Shown piece by piece: positions 18,746 through 28,600 of a stretch of 64,000 bases of DNA (positions are counted from its first letter, which is position 1; every line of letters starts with the position of its first letter). The stretch comes from Streptomyces sp. NBC_01723. Lineage in GTDB: Bacteria; Actinomycetota; Actinomycetes; Streptomycetales; Streptomycetaceae. The position numbers were made by a program, and so were the translations under genes. Below the pieces are notes generated by a model. It made no database searches, was not told the origin of the DNA, and saw only the letters and a program-made list of their open reading frames with translations. Where the stretch lies: contig NZ_CP109171.1 of the NCBI RefSeq assembly GCF_036246005.1, positions 7,304,001-7,368,000 of the forward strand, given 5' to 3'.

Positions 18746-20890
18746 GTGCGGAGCGTGGGTGGAGGCCGTTGGCGCCGGGTCGCCAGTCAGATCGGGCGGA
18801 TGGTCGCGGTGTGGGCCGTGTCCACCCTCACCATGCTCGTGCTCGCGGGCATCCTGCCGGACTTCCGGCTCCAGTCGCCCGACGGGGACAGCGCGACCGA
18901 CATCGCGATGACCGCCGCGGTCGGCGCGGGCGCCTTCGGCCTGCTCTCCGCCGTGGTGTGGCCGCTCATGGTCCGCCTGCTGCTCCTGGTGCCGGCGCTC
19001 GTCCTCGGGCTGCTGGTCTTCTTTCTCAACGGCGGGCTGCTGCTCCTCGCGATCGACGTGAACCCGGCCGGCCGCGGCGGCGTCGCCCCCGAGACCGCGG
19101 TCGTGGTCGCCGCCGTCATGTCCGCCGTCGCCTCCGCCACCGGCGGTGCCCTGACCGTGCGCGGCGACGACGCCTACCGGCGCCGGCTCTACCGCCTCGC
19201 CGACCGCCGCCGCAGATCCCGCCCGCCCTGCCCGGCCGGCCCGGGCATCGTCTTCCTGCAACTGGACGGCGTGGGACACGACGTCCTGCTCGACGCCGTG
19301 GACACCGGCGCCATGCCCACCGTCGCCCGCTGGCTCGGCCGCCACGGCGCGTCCGCGAGCCACCGGCTGGCCCCGTGGCGCACCGACTGGTCCAGCCAGA
19401 CCGGCGCCAGCCAGCTCGGCATCCTGCACGGCAGCAACCACGACGTGCCCGCCTTCCGCTGGTACGAGAAGGACACCGGCGAGGTCATGGTCTGCAACCG
19501 GCCGACCAGCGCCGCCGAACTCCAGCACCGCGCCGTCCGCCGCACCGGCGACGGCGGGCTGCTCAGCCTGGACGGCGCGAGCCGCGGCAACCTGTTCGGC
19601 GGCGGTGCCGACGAACAGGCCCTGGTGCTGTCCATCGCCACCCGCCGCCGCAGCCGCGAGACCCGGTCCAGGTCCGGCTACTTCGCCTACTTCTCCGACC
19701 CGGCCAACGCCGTCCGCACCGCCATGTCCTTCGTCGCCGAGGTGGGCCGGGAGATCGGCCAGTCCACCCGCGCCCGCGCCCAGAAGGTCCGCCCGCGCGT
19801 CTCCCGCGGCGGCCTCTACCCCTTCGTCCGCGCCTTCGCCACCGTCGTCGAACGCGACGTCGTCGTCGCCGCGGTGATGGGCGACATGCTCGCCGGCCGC
19901 ACCGCCGTCTACGCCGACCTCGTGGCGTACGACGAGGTGGCGCACCACTCCGGGCCGCACGGCCGGGACGCCGTCAACGTCCTCCGGCGGCTCGACCGGT
20001 CCCTCGCGCTGATCGAGAAGGTCGCCGACCAGGCCCCCCGCTCCTACCGGATCGTGCTCCTGTCCGACCACGGCCAGAGCCCCGGCGAGACCTTCCGCGC
20101 CCGATACGGACTCACCCTCGGAGACCTGGTCCGGGCCGGCTGCGGGCTGCCCGTGCCGCGCCGCGCCCAGCGCACCCGCAGCGGTGCCGAGGCCCGCAAC
20201 ACCGTCCGTGCCGCCCTGCACCGCCCCGTCGAGGAGGGCGCCGCGCAGCAGAGACCCGCCGACACCCCGACCGGCCGCCGCTCCGAGCCGATCGTGCTGG
20301 CCTCCGGCAACCTCGGCCTGGTCTCGTTCCCGGACGTACCCCACCGGATGACCAGGGAGGAGATCGACGCCCGCCACCCCGCGCTGCTGCCGACCCTCGC
20401 CAACCACCCCGGCATCGGCTTCCTGCTGGTGCGCAGCGAGCGGCACGGCGGCCTGGTGCTCGGTGCGCACGGCGCCGAGATACCCCTGGACCGGCTCGAC
20501 GAGGACCCCGGCCCGCTCGCCCCCTTCGGTCCCGGCGCCGCCGACGCCGTACGCCGCACGCACTCCTTCCCGCACACCGCCGACATCATGGTCAACTCCT
20601 TCCACGACCCGGCCGACGGCGAGGTCCTCGCGTTCGAGGAGCAGATCGGCTCCCACGGCGGGCTCGGCGGCGCCCAGTCGCACGCCTTCCTGCTGTCACC
20701 GGCCGTGCTGTCCGACCCGGTCGAGGAGGGCACGGAGATCGTCGGCGCCGAACACGTCCACCGGGTGCTGCGCCGCTGGCTGCGGGAGTCCAACGGCCCG
20801 CAGGTGCCCGTGGAAGATCCACGGCCGAACGTCGTCGAGAACGCACCTTTTCCCGTCGCGGACGGGTTGGTGCAGGAGAAAAGCGCCTGA
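18746..20890 (+). CDS. Membrane-anchored alkaline-phosphatase-superfamily phosphodiesterase
   Basis: 714 residues. Residues 1-135 contain about four hydrophobic helices resembling the phage-holin-like PF04020 membrane module. From about residue 160 a large type-I phosphodiesterase/nucleotide pyrophosphatase domain follows. Its metal-binding signatures are VFLQLDGVGHDVL (first Asp), a Thr/Ser nucleophile region TDWSSQTGA, DEVAHHSGPHG and LLSDHGQSPG (Asp-His pair). It probably hydrolyses phosphodiester or phosphonate bonds, perhaps of lipids or cell-wall polymers, at the outer membrane face. The GTG start at 18746 is provisional. It is followed 84 bases later by an APC permease. Confidence 0.78.
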   Translation: MRSVGGGRWRRVASQIGRMVAVWAVSTLTMLVLAGILPDFRLQSPDGDSATDIAMTAAVGAGAFGLLSAVVWPLMVRLLLLVPALVLGLLVFFLNGGLLLLAIDVNPAGRGGVAPETAVVVAAVMSAVASATGGALTVRGDDAYRRRLYRLADRRRRSRPPCPAGPGIVFLQLDGVGHDVLLDAVDTGAMPTVARWLGRHGASASHRLAPWRTDWSSQTGASQLGILHGSNHDVPAFRWYEKDTGEVMVCNRPTSAAELQHRAVRRTGDGGLLSLDGASRGNLFGGGADEQALVLSIATRRRSRETRSRSGYFAYFSDPANAVRTAMSFVAEVGREIGQSTRARAQKVRPRVSRGGLYPFVRAFATVVERDVVVAAVMGDMLAGRTAVYADLVAYDEVAHHSGPHGRDAVNVLRRLDRSLALIEKVADQAPRSYRIVLLSDHGQSPGETFRARYGLTLGDLVRAGCGLPVPRRAQRTRSGAEARNTVRAALHRPVEEGAAQQRPADTPTGRRSEPIVLASGNLGLVSFPDVPHRMTREEIDARHPALLPTLANHPGIGFLLVRSERHGGLVLGAHGAEIPLDRLDEDPGPLAPFGPGAADAVRRTHSFPHTADIMVNSFHDPADGEVLAFEEQIGSHGGLGGAQSHAFLLSPAVLSDPVEEGTEIVGAEHVHRVLRRWLRESNGPQVPVEDPRPNVVENAPFPVADGLVQEKSA

Positions 20891-20974
20891 TTTTGAGGTG
20901 CGACGGACCGTGCCCGACCATGGGCGCCGTCCCGGCGATCCCGGGCCGCAGTTCCATGAGAGGCGCACCACCCC

Positions 20975-22372
20975 ATGCACGTCACCGGGACCGTCCCCCC
21001 ACCGGCTCCGGAACCGCAGGAGAACCCCGCGGCCCCCGACCCCACGTCCGGCAACGGCCGGCACGCCCGCCGCTTCGGGCTTCCCGTGGCCACCGCCCTG
21101 GTCATGGGCAACATCATCGGCGGCGGCATCTTCCTGCTCCCCGCCTCCGTCGCGCCCTTCGGCACCGTCAGCCTGCTCGCCTTCGGCGTCCTGACCGTCG
21201 GCGCCATCGCGCTCGCCCTGGTCTTCGGCCGCCTCGCCGCCCGCGACCCGCGCACCGGCGGCCCCTACGTCTACGCCCGCGGCGCCTTCGGCGACTTCGC
21301 CGGTTTCCTCGCCGCCTGGGCCTACTGGATCACCACCTGGGTCTCCAACGCGGCGCTGGCCGTCGCCGCCGTCGGTTACCTCGACGTCCTGATCCCGGTC
21401 AACGACCACCGCTGGACCGCCTGTCTGGCCGCGCTCGTCATCCAGTGGCTGCCCGCGCTCGCCAACTTCGCGGGCACCCGGTACGTGGGCGCCGTGCAGC
21501 TCGTCGCCACCGTGCTGAAGTTCGCGCCGCTGCTGCTCGTCGCGGTCGGCGGGCTGTTCTTCTTCGACCCGGACAACCTCGGCCCGTTCAACGCCGGCGG
21601 CTCCAGCGGCGTCGGCGCGGTCTCCGCCGCCGCCGCGATCCTGCTCTTCTCCTACCTGGGCGTGGAGTCCGCCGCCGTCAGCGCCGGCGAGGTGAAGGAC
21701 CCGCGCCGCACCGTCGGCCGCGCCACGGTCATCGGCACTGCGGGCGCCGCCCTCGTCTACCTGCTGGGCACGCTCTCGGTCTTCGGCACCGTCCCCCACG
21801 ACCGCCTGGTCACCTCGACCGCGCCCTTCTCCGACGCCGTGAACACCATGTTCGGCGGCGCGTGGGGCGGCTGGGCCGTCGCGCTGGCCGCCCTCGTCTC
21901 GATGACCGGCTGCCTCAACGGCTGGACCCTGTTGAGCGCTCAGACCCCGTACGCCGCCGCGAAGGACGGCCTCTTCCCGGCCGCGTTCGCGCGCAGGCGG
22001 CGGGGCGTGCCGACGACCGGCGTCGCCGTCACCGTAGTCCTCGCCTCCCTACTCACCGTCTACAACTACACGTCCGGTTCGGCGAAGGTCTTCGAGGTCC
22101 TCGTCCTCGTCACCACCTTCACCGCGACCGTGCCCTACCTGCTGGCCGCCGCCGCCCAGATCTTCCACCTGCTCTCCGGCCAGGGCGAGAAGGTCGACCG
22201 GGCCCGCCTGGTCCGGGACGGTGTGATCGCGGTGGTCGCCGCCGCCTTCTCGCTGTGGCTCGTCGCGGGCGCCGGCTACGCGGCGGTGTACCAGGGCGTG
22301 CTGTTCCTCTTCGCGGGCGTGCTGGTCTACGCCGTGATGGCGGCGCGCAAGGTGGGCCGGGCCGGAGTGTGA
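20975..22372 (+). CDS. APC-superfamily amino acid/polyamine permease
   Basis: 465 residues with 12 predicted hydrophobic segments. The first helix carries the unwound motif GNIIGGGIFLLPAS, characteristic of the APC transporters related to the arginine/agmatine antiporter AdiC and YjeM. Helix 6 region SYLGVESAAVSAGEVKDPRR is also typical. The likely substrate is a cationic or neutral amino acid or a polyamine. The ATG at 20975 follows GAGAGGCGCACCACC, with GAGAGG as the probable ribosome site. It may be co-transcribed with the preceding phosphodiesterase. No decarboxylase or deaminase gene is adjacent to refine the substrate. Confidence 0.85.
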   Translation: MHVTGTVPPPAPEPQENPAAPDPTSGNGRHARRFGLPVATALVMGNIIGGGIFLLPASVAPFGTVSLLAFGVLTVGAIALALVFGRLAARDPRTGGPYVYARGAFGDFAGFLAAWAYWITTWVSNAALAVAAVGYLDVLIPVNDHRWTACLAALVIQWLPALANFAGTRYVGAVQLVATVLKFAPLLLVAVGGLFFFDPDNLGPFNAGGSSGVGAVSAAAAILLFSYLGVESAAVSAGEVKDPRRTVGRATVIGTAGAALVYLLGTLSVFGTVPHDRLVTSTAPFSDAVNTMFGGAWGGWAVALAALVSMTGCLNGWTLLSAQTPYAAAKDGLFPAAFARRRRGVPTTGVAVTVVLASLLTVYNYTSGSAKVFEVLVLVTTFTATVPYLLAAAAQIFHLLSGQGEKVDRARLVRDGVIAVVAAAFSLWLVAGAGYAAVYQGVLFLFAGVLVYAVMAARKVGRAGV

Positions 22373-22374
22373 TC

Positions 22375-22398
22375 GGATGGGGTCGGGAACCCGGGTAC
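22375..22398 (+). promoter_or_regulatory. Candidate sigma-B-type promoter of the OsmC-family gene
   Basis: GGAT (22375-22378), 14 bases, then GGGTAC (22393-22398). This fits GNNT-N14-16-GGGTAY. The predicted start point is about 40 bases before the GTG at 22446, leaving room for the GAGAGGA ribosome site. OsmC-type genes are classic general-stress targets. The -35 overlaps the stop of the permease gene. Confidence 0.6.
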
Positions 22399-22445
22399 GG
22401 GCTTCCACTGCCCCAGTACAGCAAGCGAATTCGAGAGGACCCGCC

Positions 22446-22871
22446 GTGGCAACCACGCGCTCCGCACACACCGTCTGGGAAGGCAACCTGCTCGAGGGCA
22501 GCGGTGTCGTCACCTTCGACTCGTCCGGCATCGGCGAGCAGCCGGTGTCGTGGCCGTCGCGCGCCGAGCAGGCGAACGGCAAGACCAGCCCCGAGGAGCT
22601 GATCGCCGCCGCCCACTCCAGCTGCTTCTCCATGGCGCTGTCGCACGGCCTGGCCGGCGCCGGCACCCCGCCCACCAAGCTCACCACCTCCGCCGACGTC
22701 ACCTTCCAGCCCGGCGAGGGCATCAAGGGCATCCACCTCACCGTGGAGGGCACCGTCCCCGGCCTCGACGCCGACGCGTTCACCGCCGCCGCCGAGGACG
22801 CCAAGAAGAACTGCCCGGTCAGCCAGGCCCTGACCGGCACCACCATCACCCTCACCGCCAAGCTGGCCTGA
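22446..22871 (+). CDS. osmC: OsmC family peroxide reductase
   Basis: 141 residues of the OsmC subgroup, thiol-dependent hydroperoxide reductases. The two redox cysteines are in AAAHSSCFSMALSH (about residue 59) and KKNCPVSQAL (about residue 123), and the conserved Arg is in the WPSRAEQANGKTSPEELI segment (key run SRAEQANGKTSPEELI). The GTG at 22446 follows GAGAGGA. It is preceded by a sigma-B-like promoter, consistent with stationary-phase or osmotic induction. It converges with narI five bases away. OsmC rather than Ohr is suggested by the HSSCFSMALSH and SPEEL context. Confidence 0.88.
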   Translation: MATTRSAHTVWEGNLLEGSGVVTFDSSGIGEQPVSWPSRAEQANGKTSPEELIAAAHSSCFSMALSHGLAGAGTPPTKLTTSADVTFQPGEGIKGIHLTVEGTVPGLDADAFTAAAEDAKKNCPVSQALTGTTITLTAKLA

Positions 22872-22875
22872 CCGG

Positions 22876-23598
22876 CTAGGAGCCCGTGCGCTCCCAGCCC
22901 CGCCGGTCCGGGCGCGACCCCAGCTGTCTGGGGTCGCGCGACCGGTACACCACGTACGGGCGGGTCAGGTACTGCAGCGGCGCGCTGAACATGTGCACGA
23001 GCCGGGTGTAGGGGACCAGGGCGATGAGGATCATGCCGATGACCGCGTGCACGTGGTACAGCACCGGCACGCCCTCCATCAGCTCCACCTTCGGGTCCAG
23101 GGTGAACAGGCTGCGGGCCCAGGGCGCGATGGTGCTGCGGTAGTCGTAGCCGTCGCCGGAGGTGTCGGAGAGCTTGGCGATCATGCCGAGCACGATCGCG
23201 CCGAGCAGGAAGACGTACATGAACTTGTCGTTGGCGGTGGTGGCGCGGAAGACCGGGGCCTTGGTGCGGCGCCGGTAGACCAGCATCCCGATCCCGGCGA
23301 CCGTGAGGACCCCGGCCAGGGTGCCGCCGTACAGGGAGAACAGGTGGTAGGCGTGTTCGCTGACGCCGGCCGCCCCGGTCCAGGACGCCGGGACGAACAG
23401 CCCGATCAGGTGGCCGACCAGCACGAAGAGAATGCCGTAGTGGAAGACCGGCGAGGCGATGTTCAGCAGCTTCGACTCGTAGACCTGCGAGGAGCGGGTC
23501 GTCCAGCCGAACCGGTCGTAGCGGTGGCGCCAGACCAGGCCCGCGATCAGCAGGGCGAAGGCGGCGTAGGGCAGGACGCCCCAGAGGAAGACGTTCAT
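22876..23598 (-). CDS. narI: Respiratory nitrate reductase gamma subunit NarI
   Basis: 240 residues, the membrane cytochrome b subunit that passes electrons from menaquinol to NarH. About five transmembrane helices are visible. Candidate haem ligands are His in SPVFHYGILFVLVGHLIGL (helix 2) and in VLYHVHAVIGM (helix 5), with the conserved start FLWGVLPYAAF. The ATG at 23598 overlaps the narJ stop (ATGA). It is the last gene of the narGHJI operon and converges with the OsmC gene. Size and motifs match the actinobacterial type. Confidence 0.95.
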   Translation of the reverse strand: MNVFLWGVLPYAAFALLIAGLVWRHRYDRFGWTTRSSQVYESKLLNIASPVFHYGILFVLVGHLIGLFVPASWTGAAGVSEHAYHLFSLYGGTLAGVLTVAGIGMLVYRRRTKAPVFRATTANDKFMYVFLLGAIVLGMIAKLSDTSGDGYDYRSTIAPWARSLFTLDPKVELMEGVPVLYHVHAVIGMILIALVPYTRLVHMFSAPLQYLTRPYVVYRSRDPRQLGSRPDRRGWERTGS

Positions 23599-24089
23599 CG
23601 GCGGGCTCCCATGGGTGCGGGCGGCAGGGTGGCGCACACGGCGTCCAGCACGCAGGCGTAGGGCGTGCCGAAGGCGGTCAGCCGGGAGCGCAGCTCGTCC
23701 AGGGCGGCGCGGTGTTCGGTGAGCATGCCGATGTCCCCGGTGCGGGAGACGAACTCCAGCACCGCCGGGAGGAAGTCGGGCAGCTCCTCGCCGGTGAACT
23801 CCAGGCCGTGGGCGCGGTACAGCTCCTTGAAGCGGACCAGGGACATCCCGCGGTTGCGGGTGTCGCCGTCGGTCCACCAGCTCAGGTACAGGCTGTGCCG
23901 GTTCCTGAAGTCGAAGACCTGCACGTAGTGCGCCTGGAGTTCGCCCTGGGGCGTCACGGCCGCGTGGTCGGTGAAGGCCCGCAGTTGCGGGGCGGCCTCG
24001 CGCAGCAGCGGCAGCCGGTCGCGGAAGTCGTCGTCGGGATAGGTCAGGCAGAGCGCCGCCGCCTGGTACAGCACCTCGAACCCGGGCAT
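23595..24089 (-). CDS. narJ: Nitrate reductase assembly chaperone NarJ
   Basis: 164 residues of the TorD-like all-helical chaperone family. NarJ binds the NarG N-terminus and helps insert the molybdenum cofactor and Fe-S cluster before membrane attachment. The signature YVQVFDFRNRHSLYLSWW (about residues 47-64) is strongly conserved in actinobacterial NarJ. The ATG at 24089 is four bases after the narH stop. A longer in-frame start reading into narH would add unrelated residues and is rejected. It is shorter than the E. coli protein (about 236 residues), as usual in this phylum. Confidence 0.93.
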   Translation of the reverse strand: MPGFEVLYQAAALCLTYPDDDFRDRLPLLREAAPQLRAFTDHAAVTPQGELQAHYVQVFDFRNRHSLYLSWWTDGDTRNRGMSLVRFKELYRAHGLEFTGEELPDFLPAVLEFVSRTGDIGMLTEHRAALDELRSRLTAFGTPYACVLDAVCATLPPAPMGARR

Positions 24090-24093
24090 GGGA

Positions 24094-25689
24094 TCAGGCC
24101 TCCCTCTCGTCGTCCGCGGTCTGCCGCCTGCGCAGGATGTGGAAGTTCTCCACCGGCACCAGCGGCAGCATCCTGCGTCCCGAGTCCTGGCCGAACGGCC
24201 CGTCACCGCCCATGCCGGGCCCGCCGTCGGTGTCGAGGCTGCACGTGTCCGGCAGCGCCGACGCCTCCAGCCGGTGCGCGTCCCCGACGGCCGCCGTCGG
24301 GATCACGTACCGCTCCTCGTACTTGGCGAGCGCCAGCAGCCGGTACATGTCCTGGATCTCCTCGGGGCGCATGCCGACACCCGCGCAGACCGCCGGGTCG
24401 GGATCCTCCCCGAGGTTGACCGACCGCATGTGGGCGCGCATCGCCGCCAGCTTCTCCAGCGACGCCCGCACCGGGCCCACGTCCCCCGCGGTGAACAGCT
24501 CCGCGAGGTACTCCAGCGGGATGCGCAGGGTGTCGATCGCGCCGAACAGGTTGTCCGCGTCCTCACCGTCGTGCCCGGTCTCCGTCAGCGCGTCCACCAC
24601 CGGCGACAGCGGCGGGATGTACCAGACCATCGGCATCGTGCGGTACTCCGGATGCAGCGGGAGCGCCACCCGGTACCTGCTGACCAGCGCGTGCACGGGG
24701 GAGCGCCGGGCCGCCTCGATCCAGTCGAACGGGATCCCCGCCTCCTCGGCCGCCCGCCGCACCGCCGGGTCCTCCGGGTCGAGGAAGAGCCCCAACTGCG
24801 CCTCGTACAGGTCACGTTCGTTCGGCGTCTCGGCGGCCTCGGTCACCTTGTCGGCGTCGTACAGCACCACCCCCAGGTACCGCAGCCGCCCCACGCAGGT
24901 CTCCGAGCAGACCGTCGGCTGGCCGATCTCGATGCGGGGGTAGCAGAAGGTGCACTTCTCCGCCTTGCCGGTGCGGTGGTTGAAGTACACCTTCTTGTAC
25001 GGGCAGCCGGTCACACACATCCGCCAGCCCCGGCAGCGGTCCTGGTCGACCAGGACGATGCCGTCCTCCGAGCGCTTGTACATCGCCCCGGACGGGCAGG
25101 ACGCCACGCACGACGGGTTGAGGCAGTGCTCGCAGATGCGCGGCAGGTAGAACATGAACGTCTCTTCGTACGCGAACCTCACCTTGTCCGACACCTGTTG
25201 GCGGGTCCGCTCCACCATCGGGTCCAGGTCGCCGTAGGCGGGCGCGCCGCCCAGGTCGTCGTCCCAGTTCGAGGACCAGCCGATCTTCATCGGTTTGCCG
25301 TCGAGCTGCGAGACCGGCCGCGCGACCGGGTAGTCGTCGCCGAGCGGGGCGTCGGTGAGGTTCCTGTAGTCGTACGTCCAGGGTTCGTAGTAGTCCTTGA
25401 TCTCCGGCAGCTTCGGGTTGGAGAAGATCCCGGCGAGCTTCTTGATCCGGCCGCCCGCCTTCAGCTTCAGCGCGCCGCGCCGGTTCAGTTCCCATCCGCC
25501 GCGCCAGCGCTCCTGGTCCTCGTAGCGGCGCGGGTAGCCCTGGCCGGGGCGGGTCTCGACGTTGTTGAACCAGACGTACTCCATGCCCCGCCGGTTGGTC
25601 CACGCCTGCTTGCAGGTGACCGAGCAGGTGTGGCAGCCGATGCACTTGTCGAGGTTCATGACCATGGCGATCTGGGCCATCGGGCGCAT
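24094..25689 (-). CDS. narH: Nitrate reductase beta subunit NarH
   Basis: 531 residues with Cys motifs for four Fe-S clusters: CIGCHTCSVTCK near the N-terminus, CEHCLNPSCVASCPSG, CRGWRMCVTGCPYKK (the Trp in place of one Cys gives the 3Fe-4S cluster, as in other NarH) and CTFCYPRIEIGQ...CSETC. It transfers electrons from NarI haem to NarG. The ATG at 25689 overlaps the narG stop by one base (TGATG); MAQIAM three codons later is an alternative. The C-terminal region with RIPLEYLAELFTAGD is also conserved. The key residues all look intact. Confidence 0.96.
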   Translation of the reverse strand: MRPMAQIAMVMNLDKCIGCHTCSVTCKQAWTNRRGMEYVWFNNVETRPGQGYPRRYEDQERWRGGWELNRRGALKLKAGGRIKKLAGIFSNPKLPEIKDYYEPWTYDYRNLTDAPLGDDYPVARPVSQLDGKPMKIGWSSNWDDDLGGAPAYGDLDPMVERTRQQVSDKVRFAYEETFMFYLPRICEHCLNPSCVASCPSGAMYKRSEDGIVLVDQDRCRGWRMCVTGCPYKKVYFNHRTGKAEKCTFCYPRIEIGQPTVCSETCVGRLRYLGVVLYDADKVTEAAETPNERDLYEAQLGLFLDPEDPAVRRAAEEAGIPFDWIEAARRSPVHALVSRYRVALPLHPEYRTMPMVWYIPPLSPVVDALTETGHDGEDADNLFGAIDTLRIPLEYLAELFTAGDVGPVRASLEKLAAMRAHMRSVNLGEDPDPAVCAGVGMRPEEIQDMYRLLALAKYEERYVIPTAAVGDAHRLEASALPDTCSLDTDGGPGMGGDGPFGQDSGRRMLPLVPVENFHILRRRQTADDEREA

Positions 25690-28600
25690 CAGTACTCGAC
25701 CTCCTGGCTGCGGCGGCGGATGACCGTCACCTCGTCGCGCTGGTTGCCCGTCGGGCCGAGGTAGTTGAACGCCCAGGACAACTGGGCGTAGCCGCCGACG
25801 AGATGGGTCGGCTTGAGGAGCAGCCGGGTGAGCGAGTTGTGGACGCCGCCGCGCTTGCCGGTGGTCTCCGTGAGCGGCGTGTTCACCGTGCGCTCCTGCG
25901 CGTGGTGCATGTACACCGTGCCGGGCGGCATGCGGTGCGAGACGATCGCGCGGGCCACCACCACGCCGTTGCGGTTGACCGCCTCGATCCAGTCGTCGTC
26001 CGCGACCCCGATGGCGTCCGCGTCCTGCGGCGACATCCAGACGCACTGGCCGCCCCGGGACAGCGCCAGCATGAACAGGTTGTCCTGGTACTCGGAGTGG
26101 ATGGACCACTTGTTGTGCGGGGTCAGGTAGCGGACCGTCACCTCGCGGTGGCCGTCCGGACCGAGCTGCGGTTCCCCGAACAGCCGGCTCATGTCCAGCG
26201 GCGGCCGGTACACCGGCAGCGCCTCGCCCAGCTCGTGCATCCAGTCGTGGTCGAGGAAGAAGTGCTGCCGTCCGGTGAGGGTGTGCCAGGGCTTCAGATG
26301 CTCGGTGTTCAGCGTGAACGCCGTGTACCGGCGCCCGCCGGCCTCGCTGCCCGACCACTCCGGCGAGGTGATCACCGGCACGGGCGCCGCCTGAGTGTCC
26401 GCGTACGTGATCCGCTTGCCCTCGTGTTCGGCGGCGAGGTGCGCCATCTCCTGCCCGGTCTTCGCCTCCAGCGTGTGGAAGCCCTGGGTGGCCAGGCGCC
26501 CGTTGGTGGTGCCGGAGAGGGCCAGCACGGTGTTCGCGGCCTTGACCGCGGTGTCCAGCGCCGGGCGCCCGTCGGCCGGGCCGCCGCGCACCGCGCCGTT
26601 CAGCTGCCGCAGCCGCTCCACCTCCTCGTCCGGCTTCAGGGTGATGCCCTTGGCGGGCAGGCCCTTGGTCTCCACCAGCGGGCCGAGGGCCGCGAACTTC
26701 GCGCCGATCGCCGTGTAGTCGCGCTCCACCACGACCAGGTCCGGCATGGTCTTGCCGGGCTCCGGTTCGCACTCCCCGCGCCGCCAGTCCCGGACCACCC
26801 CGCCCGGCTGGGCGATCTCGCCCGGCGTGTCGTGCTGGAGTGGCGCCGCCACCAGGTCCCTGCGCACCCCGAGGTGCCCGGCGGCCAGCTCGCTCAGCTT
26901 CTCCGCGATCGCCTTGAACGTGTCGAAGTCGGTGCGCGCCTGCCACGGCGGACTCACGGCCGGGGAGAAGGCGTGCACGTAGGGGTGCATGTCCGTGCTG
27001 GACAGGTCGTGCTTCTCGTACCAGGTCGCGGCGGGCAGCACCACGTCCGAGAGGAGCGTCGACGAGGTGTGCCGGAAGTCCAGCGACAGCAGCAGGTCGA
27101 GCTTGCCCTCGGGTGCCTCCTCGTGCCAGACGACGTCCCGCGGGCGCTCGCCGGGCGCGGCCTCCTCGGCGCGCAGCGCGGACTGGGTGCCCAGCAGGTG
27201 CTTGGTGAAGTACTCGGCGCCCTTGCCCGAGGAGCCGAGCAGGTTGGCCCGCCACAGGGTCACGATCCGCGGCCAGTTCTCCGGCGCGTCCGGGTCCTCG
27301 CACGCGAACTTCAGCGTCCCCGCGCGCAGTTCCGCCACGGCGTCGGCCACCGGGTCCCCGAAGGACTCGCCCAGCTCCAGCGGGTTGCGGTCGAAGGTCG
27401 GGTAGGAGGGCATCCACCCCGTGCGCGCCGACAGGGCCAGGCAGTCCGCGCCCGTCATGCCGGATAGCCGCCCCTCGCCGAGCGGCGAGGCCAGCACGTC
27501 GGCGCGGAACCGGTCGTAGCGCCACTGGTCGGTGTTGAGGTACCAGTACCCGGTGCCGATCATCTGCCGAGGCGGGCGCGACCAGTCCGACGCGGCGGCC
27601 AGCGTCGCCCAGCCGGTCACCGGACGGCACTTCTCCTGCCCGACGTAGTGCGCCCAGCCGCCGCCGTTGCGGCCCTGGCAGCCGGTGAGCTGGAGCAGGG
27701 CCAGGAAGGTCCGGTAGATCGTCTCGGAGTGGAACCAGTGGTTGGTGCCCGCGCCCATCAGGATCATGCAGCGGCCCTTGGACCGCTCCGCGGTCCGCGC
27801 GAACTCCCGCGCGATGCGCACACAGGCCGCCGCCGGGACCGAGGTGTGCGTCTCCTGCCAGGCCGGGGTGCCGGGCGCCGCCGCGTCCTCGTACGACGCC
27901 GGCCAGTCGCCCGGCACCCCCGGCCGCGCCACCCCGTACTGGGCCAGCAGCAGGTCGAACACCGTCGTCACCAGTGGCCCGGTCGCCCCACCGAGCCGCG
28001 TCGCCGGGACACCCCGCCGCAGCACGTCACCGCGTCCCTGCCCGTGTACGCCGCCCTCGGTGTCGAAGCGGGGGAGCAGCACCTCGACACCCGACGCCAT
28101 CTCGTGTCCGTGCAGGGTCAGCCGGGGCCGCACCTCGCCCAGGTCGAGGTTCCAGCGGCCCTGGTCGGCCTCGTTCCAGCGGAAGCCGAGGGAGCCGTTC
28201 GGGACGACCGCGCGGCCCGTCGCCCCGTCCAGCACGACCGTCTTCCAGCGGGCGTCCTCGCCGCCCTGCCCCAGGTCGGCGGCGCGCAGGAACTTCGCCG
28301 GGACGTACGCCCCGTCCCGCTCGGTCAGCGTCACCAGGAACGGCAGGTCGGTGAAGCGCCGCACGTAGTCGTCGAAGAACGGGGTCCCGCGGTCGACGAA
28401 GAACTCCTTGAGCACCACGTGCCCCATCGCCAGGGCCAGCGCGGCGTCCGTGCCCGGGTGCGGGTGCAGCCACTGGTCGGCGAACTTGGTGTTGTCGGCG
28501 TAGTCCGGCGACACCACCACGACCTTCTGGCCCCGGTAGCGGGCCTCCGCCATCCAGTGCGCGTCCGGCGTGCGGGTCACCGGCACGTTCGAACCCCACA

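Noticed and set aside
18340..22602. A 1420-codon open frame overlapping the phosphodiesterase, permease and OsmC genes
   Set aside because: It is an Arg/Pro-rich shadow frame typical of GC-rich DNA; three real genes with clear families occupy the same bases.
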